Origin: Pseudomonas sp. CCC3.1
GTDB lineage: Bacteria; Pseudomonadota; Gammaproteobacteria; Pseudomonadales; Pseudomonadaceae
DNA: 64,000 nucleotides
Assembly: GCF_034347405.1 (NCBI RefSeq)
Contig: NZ_CP133778.1
Span: 3,038,001-3,102,000 of the forward strand
Reading direction: 5' to 3'
In this document: piece after piece, positions 34,233 to 43,267 of the stretch
How positions within the stretch are numbered: position 1 is the first letter of the stretch
Layout: each line of letters begins with the position of its first letter
Program-made: the position numbers and the translations under genes
Notes under the pieces: model-generated
Databases searched by the model: none
The model's input: the letters and a program-made list of their open reading frames with translations, nothing else
Told to the model about the DNA's origin: nothing

Positions 34233-35153
34233 ATGTGGTCCGAATACTCTCTGGACGTGATCGATGCAGTGGCTCGCCACGGCAGTTTCAGCGGCGCAGC
34301 GCAGGAGCTGCATCGGGTGCCATCCGCCATCAGTTACACCGTGCGTCAACTCGAACAGTGGCTCGCCGTGCCATTGTTTGTTCGCCGTCACCGGGATGTC
34401 GAACTGACACCCGCCGGGCACGTTTTTGTCAAAGAAGCCCGCGACGTAATGAAAAAAATGCTGGGCACCCGACGCCTGTGCCAGCAGGTGGCCAATGGCT
34501 GGAGTGGCCAGTTGCGGGTGGGCGTGGACTCGATCGTTAAACATCCGCGGTGTCGGCAATTGGTGCTCGATTTCTATCGGCACTTTCCCGATGTGGAGCT
34601 GATTGTGCATTACGAGGTGTACAACGGCGTGTGGGATGCGCTGGTCGACGGGCGGACTGACATTGTTATTGGTGCCACACGCGCAGTGCCGGTAGCCGGC
34701 AGTTTTGCCTTCCGCGACATGGGCTCTCTGCACTGGTTGTGCGTGGCGAGCCCATCACATCCCTTGACCTCAATCAAAGGCACGCTCCACGACGAACAAC
34801 TGCGCCCCTACCCGTCACTGTGCATGGACGACACGTCACGCAACCTGCCCAAACGCGACACCTGGACCCTGGATAACCAGCGACGAATGATGGTGCCCGA
34901 CTGGGCTGCGGGGCTGGCTTGCCTGAGTGACGGGCTGTGCGTCGGCATGGTGCCTGCGCATTTGGCGCAACCGCTGATTGAACAAGGCCGCTTGGTTGCC
35001 TTGCAGTTGCAGCGCCCCTTCCCGGCCAGCCCTTCGTGCATCGCCTGGGCTCAAAACAATCACTCCCCAGCCATGAGTTGGCTGCTGGAATATCTGGGCG
35101 ACACACCGACGTTGAACCAGGAGTGGCTCAACGAAAGCGCTGCTCAGCCTTAG
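34233..35153 (+). CDS. punR: LysR family regulator PunR (YdhB)-like
   Basis: This 306-residue LysR regulator resembles E. coli YdhB/PunR closely, from the first residues (MWSEYSLDVIDAVARHGSFS) through AAQELHRVPSAISYTVRQLE and DTSRNLPKRDTW to AMSWLLEYLGDTPTLN. PunR activates punC in response to purine nucleosides. It is divergent from the PunC-like gene with 117 bp between starts. GAAGG precedes ATG 34233 by six bases. Confidence 0.88.
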   Translation: MWSEYSLDVIDAVARHGSFSGAAQELHRVPSAISYTVRQLEQWLAVPLFVRRHRDVELTPAGHVFVKEARDVMKKMLGTRRLCQQVANGWSGQLRVGVDSIVKHPRCRQLVLDFYRHFPDVELIVHYEVYNGVWDALVDGRTDIVIGATRAVPVAGSFAFRDMGSLHWLCVASPSHPLTSIKGTLHDEQLRPYPSLCMDDTSRNLPKRDTWTLDNQRRMMVPDWAAGLACLSDGLCVGMVPAHLAQPLIEQGRLVALQLQRPFPASPSCIAWAQNNHSPAMSWLLEYLGDTPTLNQEWLNESAAQP

Positions 35154-35300
35154 AGGCTGTACGAAATGTTTTCGAGCGAAGGTTAGGCAAGGCGAGAACA
35201 GGCGAGGAAGCGGAGTTTACGAGTTGCAAGGGCGTTATTTGGACCACACACCTTGTCGAACACTTTGAGATTGGTTTGCGTTTTGACTACATGGTTTTCA
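35146..35300. repeat. Possible fragment of a Pseudomonas MITE-like element
   Basis: The stretch from GAGGCTGTACGAAATG through GAGCGAAGGTTAGGCAAGGC and GAGGAAGCGGAGTTTACGAG looks like the left end of a short non-coding repeat I recall from Pseudomonas genomes. The mirrored right end (TTTCGTACAGCCTC) is not seen, so it would be truncated. Recognition is from memory and unverified. Confidence 0.35.
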
Positions 35301-35357
35301 CGCCACTTTCACATCAACAGGCCTAGATTGGATCCACTCCTTTAGTGAATCCCATTT

Positions 35358-35387
35358 GGCCCGCTCCCCCCAGCAGGCCTTTTTTTT
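35358..35387 (+). terminator. Rho-independent terminator
   Basis: GGCC-C-GCT (35358-35365) pairs with AGC-A-GGCC (35372-35379) with one mismatch and is followed by eight T residues. It lies about 200 bp after punR and can end that transcript. Confidence 0.75.
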
Positions 35388-35405
35388 GTCTGCTATTTAA
35401 GGTCT

Positions 35406-35942
35406 TCAGTCATCCAGCGCTTTGGGGGCCTTGGTGGGTTTTGCAGGCTTGGCTGCCTTGTTCGAGGCGCTCGTCTTGTCGGGTGCAATCACCTCAGCCT
35501 GCGCCTGGGTTTCTTTTTCACTGGCGGGCAAGGCATCAATGGTAGCGAACAGTTTTTTGAGGTCGACGTCACCTTCGTCTTCAAGCTTTTTCTCGCCATC
35601 CTTGCCGATCAAAATCACTTTGGCCTTGTCAATGATCATCCCCGGCTTGAGCCCGCGAATCAGCGACATCGTGGATTGCGGCTCGAGGTCCTTGCCTTCG
35701 CGTTTACCGGTAATTCCAGCAATCGTGTAAAGCACCATATTGCGCTCGTCAAAACCCTGCCGATTGGCCGGGTCTTTCAGTGCTGTTTTGAGATTGGCCA
35801 ATGTCGGATCAGCCTCTGTACGGGTAACGATGATCAATGGGCGAAATTTCCCGCGATCCTGTTCAAGAGGGCTTGGCACTTCGACAGCCTGCACAATACT
35901 CGTCACCAGAACACTGGCGAGGATCAATAAACGGATAAACAT
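35406..35942 (-). CDS. Exported DUF4174 domain protein
   Basis: This 178-residue protein has a signal peptide (MFIRLLILASVLVTSIVQA) and a DUF4174 thioredoxin-like region (RPLIIVTRTEADPTLANL, NMVLYTIAGITGKREG, KVILIGKDGEKKL). The tail is Lys, Ala and Pro rich (NKAAKPAKPTKAPKALDD), as in cell-envelope-exposed ends. Periplasmic location is likely; function unknown. Confidence 0.85.
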   Translation of the reverse strand: MFIRLLILASVLVTSIVQAVEVPSPLEQDRGKFRPLIIVTRTEADPTLANLKTALKDPANRQGFDERNMVLYTIAGITGKREGKDLEPQSTMSLIRGLKPGMIIDKAKVILIGKDGEKKLEDEGDVDLKKLFATIDALPASEKETQAQAEVIAPDKTSASNKAAKPAKPTKAPKALDD

Positions 35943-36179
35943 CCAGATCTCCTTTTATTATCGGACCGGGTCCGCGAACGTACCGCCAAGGGCTTGAAAC
36001 ACTTGACGCTGAGCCTCTTGGACAAAGCGTAGGCCAAGGGTTTCATCGCGCAACCGGGTCTTCGGACTTTGCCCGCCATGTTTATTTTTTGCAACTGCAT
36101 CCAAATCGCTCGCCCAAGGGTAGTACCTGTAACAGCCCCTTTGCTGTTAAGCGTGTGACTACCCTTTGGAGAGAATTGC

Positions 36180-36719
36180 ATGAACGCAAAACGCTTGCTC
36201 AGCCAAACCTTACTGACCCTGGCCGCCGCGATGTGTGTGGCAGCTCCGAGCGCCTATGCGCAGTCCCAACTGCCGGAAAACATCCGCGTTCCCGTGGGCC
36301 ACAAGGTGACGATGAAGACAGTGGGTGTCGGCGAAATAACTTACGAATGTAAGCAAAAAGCCAACGACCCCAGCCAAATGGAGTGGACATTTGTAGGCCC
36401 AAAAGCCCAGTTGAATGACACAAATGGTAAACAAATTGGAACCTATTTTGGTCCTCCTGCCACATGGCAAGCGTTGGATGGATCTAAAGTCACAGGCACC
36501 CAGCTCGCGGTTGCTCCGGCAGGCGCGGGCAACCTGCCGTATCAATTGGTCAAGGCCAATCCGGCCGAAGGCAAAGGCGCCATGAGCGGCGTCAGTTACA
36601 TCCAGCGTGTCGCGCTCAAAGGCGGTGTTGCGCCCAGCAGCGAATGTTCAGCCGCCAACAAGGGGCAGCAGCACGTGGTCAAGTATCAGGCGGACTACAT
36701 CTTCTGGGCCAACAGCTAA
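36180..36719 (+). CDS. Exported DUF3455 protein
   Basis: This 179-residue protein starts with a signal peptide (MNAKRLLSQTLLTLAAAMCV, cleavage near AYA-QS, residues 27-28). The rest matches DUF3455 (LPENIRVPVGHKV, ITYECKQK, GTYFGPPATWQALDGSKV, GVSYIQRV). Two Cys residues may pair in the periplasm. GAGAGAATTGC precedes the ATG. It lies 45 bp upstream of an ECF sigma factor gene in the same orientation and may be co-transcribed with it or controlled by it. Confidence 0.87.
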   Translation: MNAKRLLSQTLLTLAAAMCVAAPSAYAQSQLPENIRVPVGHKVTMKTVGVGEITYECKQKANDPSQMEWTFVGPKAQLNDTNGKQIGTYFGPPATWQALDGSKVTGTQLAVAPAGAGNLPYQLVKANPAEGKGAMSGVSYIQRVALKGGVAPSSECSAANKGQQHVVKYQADYIFWANS

Positions 36720-36764
36720 GCCCGTGAAGCCTCTACGCGCGAAGGAATGCCTCATCTATGACGA

Positions 36765-37340
36765 TTGAAAACCGTGACGTTACCTGAGTCTTTTTTTGAC
36801 TATGAAGCCTGCCTGCTCGCCTGCGCTCGCGGCGAGCGCCAGGCGCTGGTGGCTTTATATGCACAGGAGAGCGCACGGTTGCTGGGCGTGGCCAAACGGA
36901 TCGCCCGTGACAACGCACTGGCTGAGGACATCGTGCATGACGTCTTTATCAGAATCTGGACCCGCGCTGCCAGCTTCAACCCTGAGCGCGGGTCCGCACG
37001 CGGATGGATTTTCAGCGTGACCCGACATATGGCCTTGAACTTCGTGCGCAACAATCGCCACGCGTTTCAAGTCAGTGAGGACAGCGAGATGCTGCTGCAC
37101 CCTTTAGCCACGCTGGATGGCCACGCCGCGCCGCAGGATGAGCGGCAATGGCAAACCGGTGCCGAGCGCATTCACGGCTGCCTTGAACAGCTTGAACCTG
37201 CTCGACGCAGTTGCATTGTGCACGCCTATGTCGACGGCTATACCCACGCCGAAATTGCCGAAAAACTGGCCACACCCTTGGGCACAGTCAAAGCCTGGAT
37301 CAAACGCAGTTTGAGCGCCTTGCGCGAGTGCATGGGATGA
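36765..37340 (+). CDS. ECF sigma factor (SigK-type)
   Basis: This 191-residue sigma-70-like factor has region 2 (ARDNALAEDIVHDVFIRIWT, GSARGWIFSVTRHMALNFVR) and region 4 (GYTHAEIAEKLATPLGTVKA), with a short linker. It should direct RNA polymerase to a stress regulon. The start is TTG 36765 or GTG 36774; neither has a convincing Shine-Dalgarno. Its stop overlaps the start of the anti-sigma gene (ATGA). The DUF3455 gene upstream could be a target. Confidence 0.9.
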   Translation: MKTVTLPESFFDYEACLLACARGERQALVALYAQESARLLGVAKRIARDNALAEDIVHDVFIRIWTRAASFNPERGSARGWIFSVTRHMALNFVRNNRHAFQVSEDSEMLLHPLATLDGHAAPQDERQWQTGAERIHGCLEQLEPARRSCIVHAYVDGYTHAEIAEKLATPLGTVKAWIKRSLSALRECMG

Positions 37341-38056
37341 CTTTCAAGCCTGACGAAGACAACCCGAACGCGCGCGACGCACTGGCAGGTGAATACGTGC
37401 TGGGCACTCTGGACGCCGAACAGCGTCAAGCCGTTGAACAACGCATGCCACAAGACCCGATGCTGCAAGCCGCCGTCGATCGTTGGGAAGCTCGTCTTTT
37501 GCCGCTCACCGATCTGGTGCCGCCACACCCTCCTTCGGCCCGGCTGTGGCCACGTATCGAGCGCAGCCTGAATGCCTCGAACTCTCCCGTTCAAGCCAAG
37601 AACCCAATCCATTGGTGGAACCTCTTGCCGCTCTGGCGCGGCCTGTCAGCAGCAGGACTGGCTGCGACGGTGGTGCTGGGCACGGTATTGCTCACCGCGT
37701 CACCAAAGGTTTCGCCGCCGGCCTACGTTGTGGTGTTGGTAGCACCACAGAGCCAGGCTCCGGGCTGGGTCATTCAGGCCAGCAATCGTCAGAACATTCA
37801 GCTTATCCCGCTGGGCGTCGCGCAAATCCCATCCGACAAGGCGCTGGAGTTCTGGACCAAGGCCGAAGGCTGGGATGGCCCGGTGTCTCTGGGTTTGGTC
37901 AAACCGGGGCAAACCTTATCGGTACCGCTGGACAGCCTGCCGCCGCTGGAGCCCAATCAACTCTTTGAGCTGACCCTTGAAGGCCCTGAGGGTTCGCCAA
38001 TAGGCAAGCCTACCGGACCGATTCAATTCATCGGCCGCGCCGTCAAAGTGATTTGA
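37337..38056 (+). CDS. RskA-type anti-sigma factor
   Basis: This 239-residue protein has a cytosolic N-terminal anti-sigma part (RDALAGEYVLGTLDAEQRQA), one membrane segment at ~110-130 (GLSAAGLAATVVLGTVLLTA) and a periplasmic RskA domain (ALEFWTKAEGWDGPVSLGLV). The ATG overlaps the sigma stop, so the pair is translationally coupled. It should hold the sigma factor at the membrane until a signal releases it. The last 14 bp overlap the convergent DedA gene. Confidence 0.9.
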   Translation: MTFKPDEDNPNARDALAGEYVLGTLDAEQRQAVEQRMPQDPMLQAAVDRWEARLLPLTDLVPPHPPSARLWPRIERSLNASNSPVQAKNPIHWWNLLPLWRGLSAAGLAATVVLGTVLLTASPKVSPPAYVVVLVAPQSQAPGWVIQASNRQNIQLIPLGVAQIPSDKALEFWTKAEGWDGPVSLGLVKPGQTLSVPLDSLPPLEPNQLFELTLEGPEGSPIGKPTGPIQFIGRAVKVI

Positions 38057-38630
38057 CCCCTGCCCGGCTTTTAGCCCGGTAATGACGTATCACCGCCAAC
38101 GCCACCATCAGCACAATCACGCACAACACAATCGGCAGGCGGTACGGCTTGAGGTCGCCCAATACACCTTCCAGAAATTCGCCTGCCCAGTACCCAACGC
38201 TGGCAAATACCGTTGCCCACGTCACAGCGCCCAACAGATTGATACAGGTGAATTTCAAGGGTGAAACCTTGCATGCGCCAATCACCATCGGTCCGACCAG
38301 ACGCATGCCATACAAAAAACGCACAGAAAAAACCGACACTGTCGGGTGTTGGTTGACCAACTGCGTCACTCGTTCAATGGTGGCTTGCTGCCTGTGCAGG
38401 CGCGGCATCAAGCGCGCTCCAAAGTAACGCCCGACCCAGAACAGCAACTGATCCCCCAGCATCCCGGCCAGGCTGGCGTAACCAATCACTGGCAACAGCT
38501 TGAGGACATGCTGGTGAGCCGCCATGCCGCCCAAAATCAGGATGGTTTCACCCTCTAGCAAGCAGCCAATAAAAATGGCCAGGTAGCCGTAGGTTGCCAG
38601 CAAGTAGTTGAAGTCAATGTGCTCAAACAT
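38043..38630 (-). CDS. DedA family membrane protein
   Basis: This 195-residue DedA/SNARE-associated protein has the family motifs FLYGMRLVGPMVIGACKV and GDQLLFWVGRYFGAR, with several membrane segments. DedA proteins act as lipid transporters or flippases for undecaprenyl-phosphate or phospholipids; the exact role of this member is unknown. It overlaps the anti-sigma gene tail to tail by 14 bp. Confidence 0.9.
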   Translation of the reverse strand: MFEHIDFNYLLATYGYLAIFIGCLLEGETILILGGMAAHQHVLKLLPVIGYASLAGMLGDQLLFWVGRYFGARLMPRLHRQQATIERVTQLVNQHPTVSVFSVRFLYGMRLVGPMVIGACKVSPLKFTCINLLGAVTWATVFASVGYWAGEFLEGVLGDLKPYRLPIVLCVIVLMVALAVIRHYRAKSRAGVKSL

Positions 38631-38724
38631 GTGCGCTCTGTCGCTCCCTGCTATCGAATAATCTTACGGTTTCCTGCAAGGGCACACTGCCACGCACCCG
38701 AGCGTGCACTGACATCTGCCCCGC

Positions 38725-39771
38725 TCAATGCGTGTGGCGATGATGAATATCCGGAAAATGCGGATGGTTATGCCGAATAGGCAAATGCTGATGTGTATGA
38801 CTGTGCGCAACGCCGGCAGGCTCATTCCCGACGTGCTCATGCTGATGATGCTCGTCATGAATATGACGATGGGTGTGCTCCAGCGGCTGGTGTTGATGGG
38901 TGTGGTCATGCGACTCGGTCAAGTGCAGCCACACGCCGATTATCATGAACGCCGCGGCCAGCCAGAACAGCCACGACACCGATTCTCCCAGCACCAGAAT
39001 AGAGATGCCTGCCCCCAAGAAAGGCGCCGTTGAAAAGTAGGCACCGGTGCGAGCCGCCCCCAAGCCACGTAATGCCAGTACAAACAGCACCAGACTTACG
39101 CCGTATCCTAAAAAGCCAATCAACAACGTAGGGGTCAACACCTGAACAGGCACCCACTGCGCCCCAAGCATCAACGCAATCGTGCAATTCACCAGTCCGG
39201 CAAACAAGCCTTTGGCCCCGGCGATATACAACGCATCAGAAGCCGACACCTTGCGCGTCAGGTTGTTGTCCACCGCCCAACAAAAGCAGGCAAACGCCAC
39301 CGCGAGCGGCCCAAGCAGGGAGTGCGAAACGCCCGGGGCTTGCCCCGACGGCCATGACAGCACAATCCCGCCCACGATAATCGCCAGCATGCCCAGCACA
39401 ATCCTGCGGTCCGCGTTTTCCTTGAACACCACCCAGGCCAAGAGCGCCGTCAGCACAGGTTCAAGGTTCAACATCAACGAGGCTGTGGCACCGCTGGTTC
39501 GGGTCAAGCCAAACATCAGGGCAACCGGTCCTAATATCCCGCCAAATACAATCGCCCCGACCAGCCACGGCCATTCGCCGACACTCAGCCCCGAGCGCTT
39601 CCAGCTACGGTCGCGAATACAACGCGCCAGCAACAAGCCCACGCCGCTGCCCAAATACAGCAGCCCGGCCAGCAACACCGGCGGGACCTCTGTACCCAAC
39701 ACTTTAGCCAGCGGAGTACTGGCGCCGAACAGCGCCGCCGCTGCCAATGCATAAATCACACTTGTATTCAT
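38725..39771 (-). CDS. EamA-family transporter with long His-rich tail
   Basis: This 348-residue protein has ten predicted helices with two EamA units (ALFGASTPLAKVLGTEVPPV; LAVAFACFCWAVDNNLTRKV). After the last helix (AAFMIIGVWLHL), the final 63 residues contain 23 His, many as HxH (DHTHQHQPLEHTHRHIH). Such tails bind zinc, nickel or cobalt, so a metal exporter or metal-sensing role is plausible. EamA proteins otherwise export amino acids and metabolites. ATG 39771 is used over GTG 39780. Confidence 0.87.
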   Translation of the reverse strand: MNTSVIYALAAAALFGASTPLAKVLGTEVPPVLLAGLLYLGSGVGLLLARCIRDRSWKRSGLSVGEWPWLVGAIVFGGILGPVALMFGLTRTSGATASLMLNLEPVLTALLAWVVFKENADRRIVLGMLAIIVGGIVLSWPSGQAPGVSHSLLGPLAVAFACFCWAVDNNLTRKVSASDALYIAGAKGLFAGLVNCTIALMLGAQWVPVQVLTPTLLIGFLGYGVSLVLFVLALRGLGAARTGAYFSTAPFLGAGISILVLGESVSWLFWLAAAFMIIGVWLHLTESHDHTHQHQPLEHTHRHIHDEHHQHEHVGNEPAGVAHSHTHQHLPIRHNHPHFPDIHHRHTH

Positions 39772-39780
39772 CTCGCCCAC

Positions 39781-40218
39781 TTCTGCGTCAGCCGTGCCAG
39801 CAGCCTAGCTTACTCACACGGATCTGAACGGAGGGTGACAGCTGCCACCTTTTAATGCAGCAGGCGGCAGTGCACGGTAGCGCCATGAAATAAATCAGCG
39901 AAAAAACGTGCAAATCGATGTAACCGAGCTTCACTTATCAATAACGACATGAACAACCAGCGCCAACGACAGCCTGTCGCTAACTGCCCGATCCCTCAGG
40001 AGAGGACGTATCGGAGTGTGATCCAGGGTTATAAACCTTTAACAGATTACACCCCTATGCGTATCACCCTCTCGCAGACACCCCAGCGGGACAGCTCGAC
40101 CAGGGTGCAAAGCACTGGAGATCAAATAAAGATCGCGCAGTGACATATAAACTTGCTTATTTAAAACAGAATCAACCTGGGTTTCCAGATGAGGAAGCAG
40201 CCGTTTCAATACGTGCAA
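39781..40218. other. Intergenic region, no gene seen
   Basis: About 440 bp separate the EamA start from the Ivy stop. A 64-codon frame at 39949-40143 has no recognisable features. I see no clear terminator or repeat. Confidence 0.4.
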
Positions 40219-40635
40219 TCAATCCTCGGGATTATTATCAGCCAGGGTTTTATCCAGAAAATCCCGAATAGCGCTATCAGGCTCACCCAACACTTGCGTA
40301 TTAAAAGAACGATCATCTGCAGAACGCGTCGCCAATAGCCCCCACGCCTTTGTTTTGTCTGGACTGAAAACAACAATGAATTGATTGTCGGCACAATCAT
40401 GAGGTTTGCACATTTGCCCTAATGTGTAGGTATCTCCCCCAATGAGCACTTCCTCAACAGGGCTTGAAGTGCCTTGCCCGCTACGAACCCAGTCAGGAAA
40501 GGTAAACATTGCCTGATAGGCTTTTTTATAGGGTTCTTTACTCGCTATATCGAACAGATATTGATCCGCCAACGCATCAGAAAACATCAATGTCGTCGAG
40601 ACGCCGACAAACGTTAAAGCCATGAAAGTTTTCAT
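40219..40635 (-). CDS. ivy: Ivy family C-type lysozyme inhibitor
   Basis: This 138-residue protein has a signal peptide (MKTFMALTFVGVSTTLMF, then SDALA) and the Ivy signature CKPHDC at residues 76-81, the disulfide-closed loop whose His inserts in the lysozyme active site. GQMCKPHDCADNQFIVVFSP and KAWGLL are typical. It protects peptidoglycan from host or environmental lysozyme in the periplasm. AAGGAG seven bases upstream supports ATG 40635. It stands alone. Confidence 0.92.
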   Translation of the reverse strand: MKTFMALTFVGVSTTLMFSDALADQYLFDIASKEPYKKAYQAMFTFPDWVRSGQGTSSPVEEVLIGGDTYTLGQMCKPHDCADNQFIVVFSPDKTKAWGLLATRSADDRSFNTQVLGEPDSAIRDFLDKTLADNNPED

Positions 40636-40939
40636 CCACCCACTCCTTAAACACCCACCAAGAAGAAACATCGTGCTTCAACCTTTAGCGCTCTGCGACC
40701 ATCCGATAATCATGAAAACGCATCCCGGGATCCAAAAAGCAGGATTTTCTGTGCTAATGCCTACAGTGAGAAATATTGTCCCCACGACGAAAAATGGCTG
40801 TTTAAATGCGTTTTCCATCCTGCAGTCCCTTTAAGAATCAATTTCATCAAGCTACAAGGGCAGCCGCGAGAGCGTCAAGGACGAACCGTGTATTAAAAAT
40901 GGATACCCTGACTGATCTGCCACTACGGAAATTTTGACA

Positions 40940-41149
40940 ATGCCTAAGAAACAAGCTGCAAAGTCTGCCGAAGCGACTGCTGCAGATATAGAACGATCCA
41001 TCCTGACCCTTAACAAAATGGCAGAACGCCTATGGGGGGATGGTCGAGAGGCAGAGGCTAAAGCCTTGCTAGATGCACTGGATGGTTTAAACAGAGCATT
41101 GGACAGGATCCGGATTGGCGAAAAACGCAGAATTACCACGCTTCACTGA
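40940..41149 (+). CDS. Small hypothetical protein
   Basis: This 69-residue basic protein is mostly alpha-helical (SAEATAADIERSILTLNKMA, EAKALLDALDGLNRALDRIR). No family is recognised. A weak GGA lies about eleven bases before the ATG, and a TTG two codons upstream is in frame. Composition looks coding. It lies beside a decayed prophage and could be part of that accessory DNA. Confidence 0.5.
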   Translation: MPKKQAAKSAEATAADIERSILTLNKMAERLWGDGREAEAKALLDALDGLNRALDRIRIGEKRRITTLH

Positions 41150-41314
41150 AGGCAATTATTTTCTGACAGTAAACGGACCTTCAGCCCTGGATTACTGGAA
41201 CTTTGCGTGATTGTGGTTGCCTTGACGTTGTTATCGATAGCCGGGCGTGTTGCTTATGGAGGGCGCCCTACTCTGCTAAGGTGTCGCCCACTCAACGCAG
41301 TGGAAATATTTAGA

Positions 41315-41641
41315 ATGGACTCTTCGAAGGCCCTCGCAATCGCTGTTATGGCGATGATTAGCGCCACAGCCCTGGCAGCAGAAAACAACAACCCGTTTCA
41401 GGCCGCGCTCATGATTACCACCATAGTCCCCTGTGTAATCGTCTCCGGGGCCACAGCGGCCACCTCCAGCATTCCCGACCTTTTCAAGTCAGCCAAGAGC
41501 GACGCCCTGGCGTTCATAGGTTCGGATGGCGAGATACGTGGATCAGAGTTTGAGCAGGCTTCTCGCTACTACCGAGCCACCTACAGTCGCCCCCTTATGT
41601 CCGACCAGCAACTCGCGCTGGCGATTGCAGCTTCTTTGTAA
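41315..41641 (+). CDS. DUF2388 family exported protein
   Basis: This 108-residue protein has a signal peptide (MDSSKALAIAVMAMISATALAA minus the first residues; cleavage near ALA-AE). The C-terminal half DALAFIGSDGEIRGSEFEQA, with QLALAIAASL at the end, is the DUF2388 pattern common in Pseudomonas. A longer frame from 41207 exists, but the signal peptide marks ATG 41315 as the start. Function unknown. Confidence 0.8.
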   Translation: MDSSKALAIAVMAMISATALAAENNNPFQAALMITTIVPCVIVSGATAATSSIPDLFKSAKSDALAFIGSDGEIRGSEFEQASRYYRATYSRPLMSDQQLALAIAASL

Positions 41642-41700
41642 TCTGGCACGGATCAAACTTTGCTCTTGCGGCATGCAACTTCGCTGAAAAGCATCGAGCT

Positions 41701-42110
41701 TCACGCCAACATCTTCAACGCCCGGGCATACAGCGCCTGGAGATCTTCGGCCAGGGTGTTCAGCCCGTTACTGCCCCAGAACCACTCAGCGGTCATGCCG
41801 GCGTTTTGCGGTTTCTCCAGCAGCTCAGGCCCAGAGCTTCGCCGCACAGGCGGTAATTGGTCTTGCCGGTGAGCTGGATCAGGCCGCGTCCGCGATATTT
41901 CCAGCCATCGCCCGGGGCGGTGTTGCCCTTGCGCCCGGCGTAGCGAGTGGTCCATGTACTGGCCAGTCCGTCAGCGCTGTAGTTCAGGTTTTCCACCAGG
42001 CGCGTTAACTGGCCAGACTCGTGGCCGATCTGCGCAATGAAGGCTGCAATGCAATTAGCCTGAATTGAGGCGGGAACTACCACAGGAGAGTGAGTCCAAT
42101 AGACACCAAT
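41701..42110 (-). pseudogene. Broken phage GH19 endolysin gene
   Basis: Minus-strand pieces of a family 19 glycoside hydrolase are readable in two frames. Frame one has AAFIAQIGHESGQLTRLVEN, NYSADGLASTW and GDGWKYRGRGLIQLTGKTNY, with the catalytic Glu in GHESGQ. After GEALGL the reading moves to another frame (PELLEKPQNAG, TAEWFWGSNGLNTLAEDLQA). A segment between TTRYAG and NTAPGDGW is also missing against the family. Frameshift and deletion show a dead gene. Confidence 0.78.
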
Positions 42111-42399
42111 CAACCATGCGTAGCACTTAGGAAATAACTGATGACAAAACAGGAAGAAGGATGAGCACCTCCACAAAGCACGGCTGGACATGGGCATACC
42201 GCAAAATCCGCGGCCTGCAATGTTCCCCACTTGCTTCGTTTTATAGGGCGACTCTTTACGTGATGCGAGGTGATACGGGAACGTTTCACAGTGATGCCAC
42301 TTGGCAAAAAAACCGCATCCGCCGCTAAAAAACACCCTCATTCGGCGGGGTTCAGTATTGCGGCTCGATCAACTCGGGCGCGCTGGCCGCTGGCTTAAA
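42111..42399. other. Non-coding remnant within the prophage scar
   Basis: Open frames here are rich in Cys, Phe and Trp and match nothing I know. The stretch lies between two phage gene fragments and is best read as degraded prophage DNA. Confidence 0.4.
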
Positions 42400-42760
42400 T
42401 CGGGATACCCTTCGGCGTCCAGCTTTCATGCACGCACCGGCACCTACCCGGCGCTTGCCGTAGCAAAGCGGTATTGGGTTGCCGGATGCCGTGGTGTTCT
42501 TGGCGCTACCAAAAGCGTAGCCGGGAGTGTTCTCGAGGGCTGCGCTGGTTTAAGGCCACCGGTTTGAGGTCTGAGCATTTGGATTACGCCGCCCAGCACC
42601 ATCGAGCCTCCCATCATGATCAAGGCTGAACCAAACGGTACGCCAGCACCAACAGTGCCCCCGGTAATGGTTTGCAATGCCTCGCCGCGCTGGCTGCCAG
42701 CGATGACTGGAGCAATAAAGCTCGCCGAAGCGGGCCTTGAACAATTTGATATACCGCTAC
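42400..42760 (-). pseudogene. Broken phage tail assembly protein (lambda gpI-like)
   Basis: Two frames carry the parts of a lambda gpI-like tail assembly protein. One has SFIAPVIAGSQRGEALQ, TVGAGVPFGSALIMMGGSMV and LGGVIQMLRPQTGG; the other continues with ENTPGYAFGSAKNTTASGNP and IPLCYGKRRVGAG. The frame changes near 42545, so the gene is inactive. It confirms that the region derives from a tailed phage. Confidence 0.65.
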
Positions 42761-42936
42761 AAGCAGCCTTGCAGCCAGTCAGTCTTTTATTGGCGATCCA
42801 GTTAGCATAGGCTGGCGATGTCTATGGTGCAGGGGGCAGTCCAACGCGGTCGATGCGTAGCAGTGCGAGCCCAGAGCTGATAGCACCAGATGCAAAAAGC
42901 CCAGCGCAGGGGCTGGGCTTTCATATACAGGTCAAC

Positions 42937-43146
42937 TTAAACAGCGTTGAGCCGATCAACCATATCCGGAAAGCGCTGAACCAACTTAATCAGTAGCACT
43001 GCCTGGGCATTGGGCTTTGACCTCGACTGCTCCCAGTTTTTCAGCGTGTCCGGGCTAGTTCTGATCTGCCGGGCTGTAGCAAGGCGAGGCGATGACCTTG
43101 ATGATTCATCACCTGCATGCACATGGCTCCACTCGCAGTCAGGCAT
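42937..43146 (-). CDS. XRE-family helix-turn-helix fragment (antitoxin-like)
   Basis: The C-terminal 45 residues read ARQIRTSPDTLKNWEQSRSK, then PNAQAVLLIKLVQRFPDM, the XRE helix-turn-helix of HigA/NadS-type antitoxins and phage repressors. The N-terminal part (MPDCEWSHVHAGDE) does not resemble a complete domain and no partner toxin gene is visible, so this is probably truncated. It lies in the prophage remnant. Confidence 0.5.
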   Translation of the reverse strand: MPDCEWSHVHAGDESSRSSPRLATARQIRTSPDTLKNWEQSRSKPNAQAVLLIKLVQRFPDMVDRLNAV

Positions 43147-43267
43147 TGCTTGAACCGCCGTGCCACGTTTTCGCGCCTTCTGAAATGGTGGCGTGGGAAT
43201 TCCACAATAAAAGCCTTCTTGCCATCCATAAAGATCCGGGCGACGAGATCATCAAACTCTCATCGCC

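Noticed and set aside
39949..40143. 64-codon plus-strand frame
   Set aside because: No Shine-Dalgarno, no similarity and no conserved neighbours.
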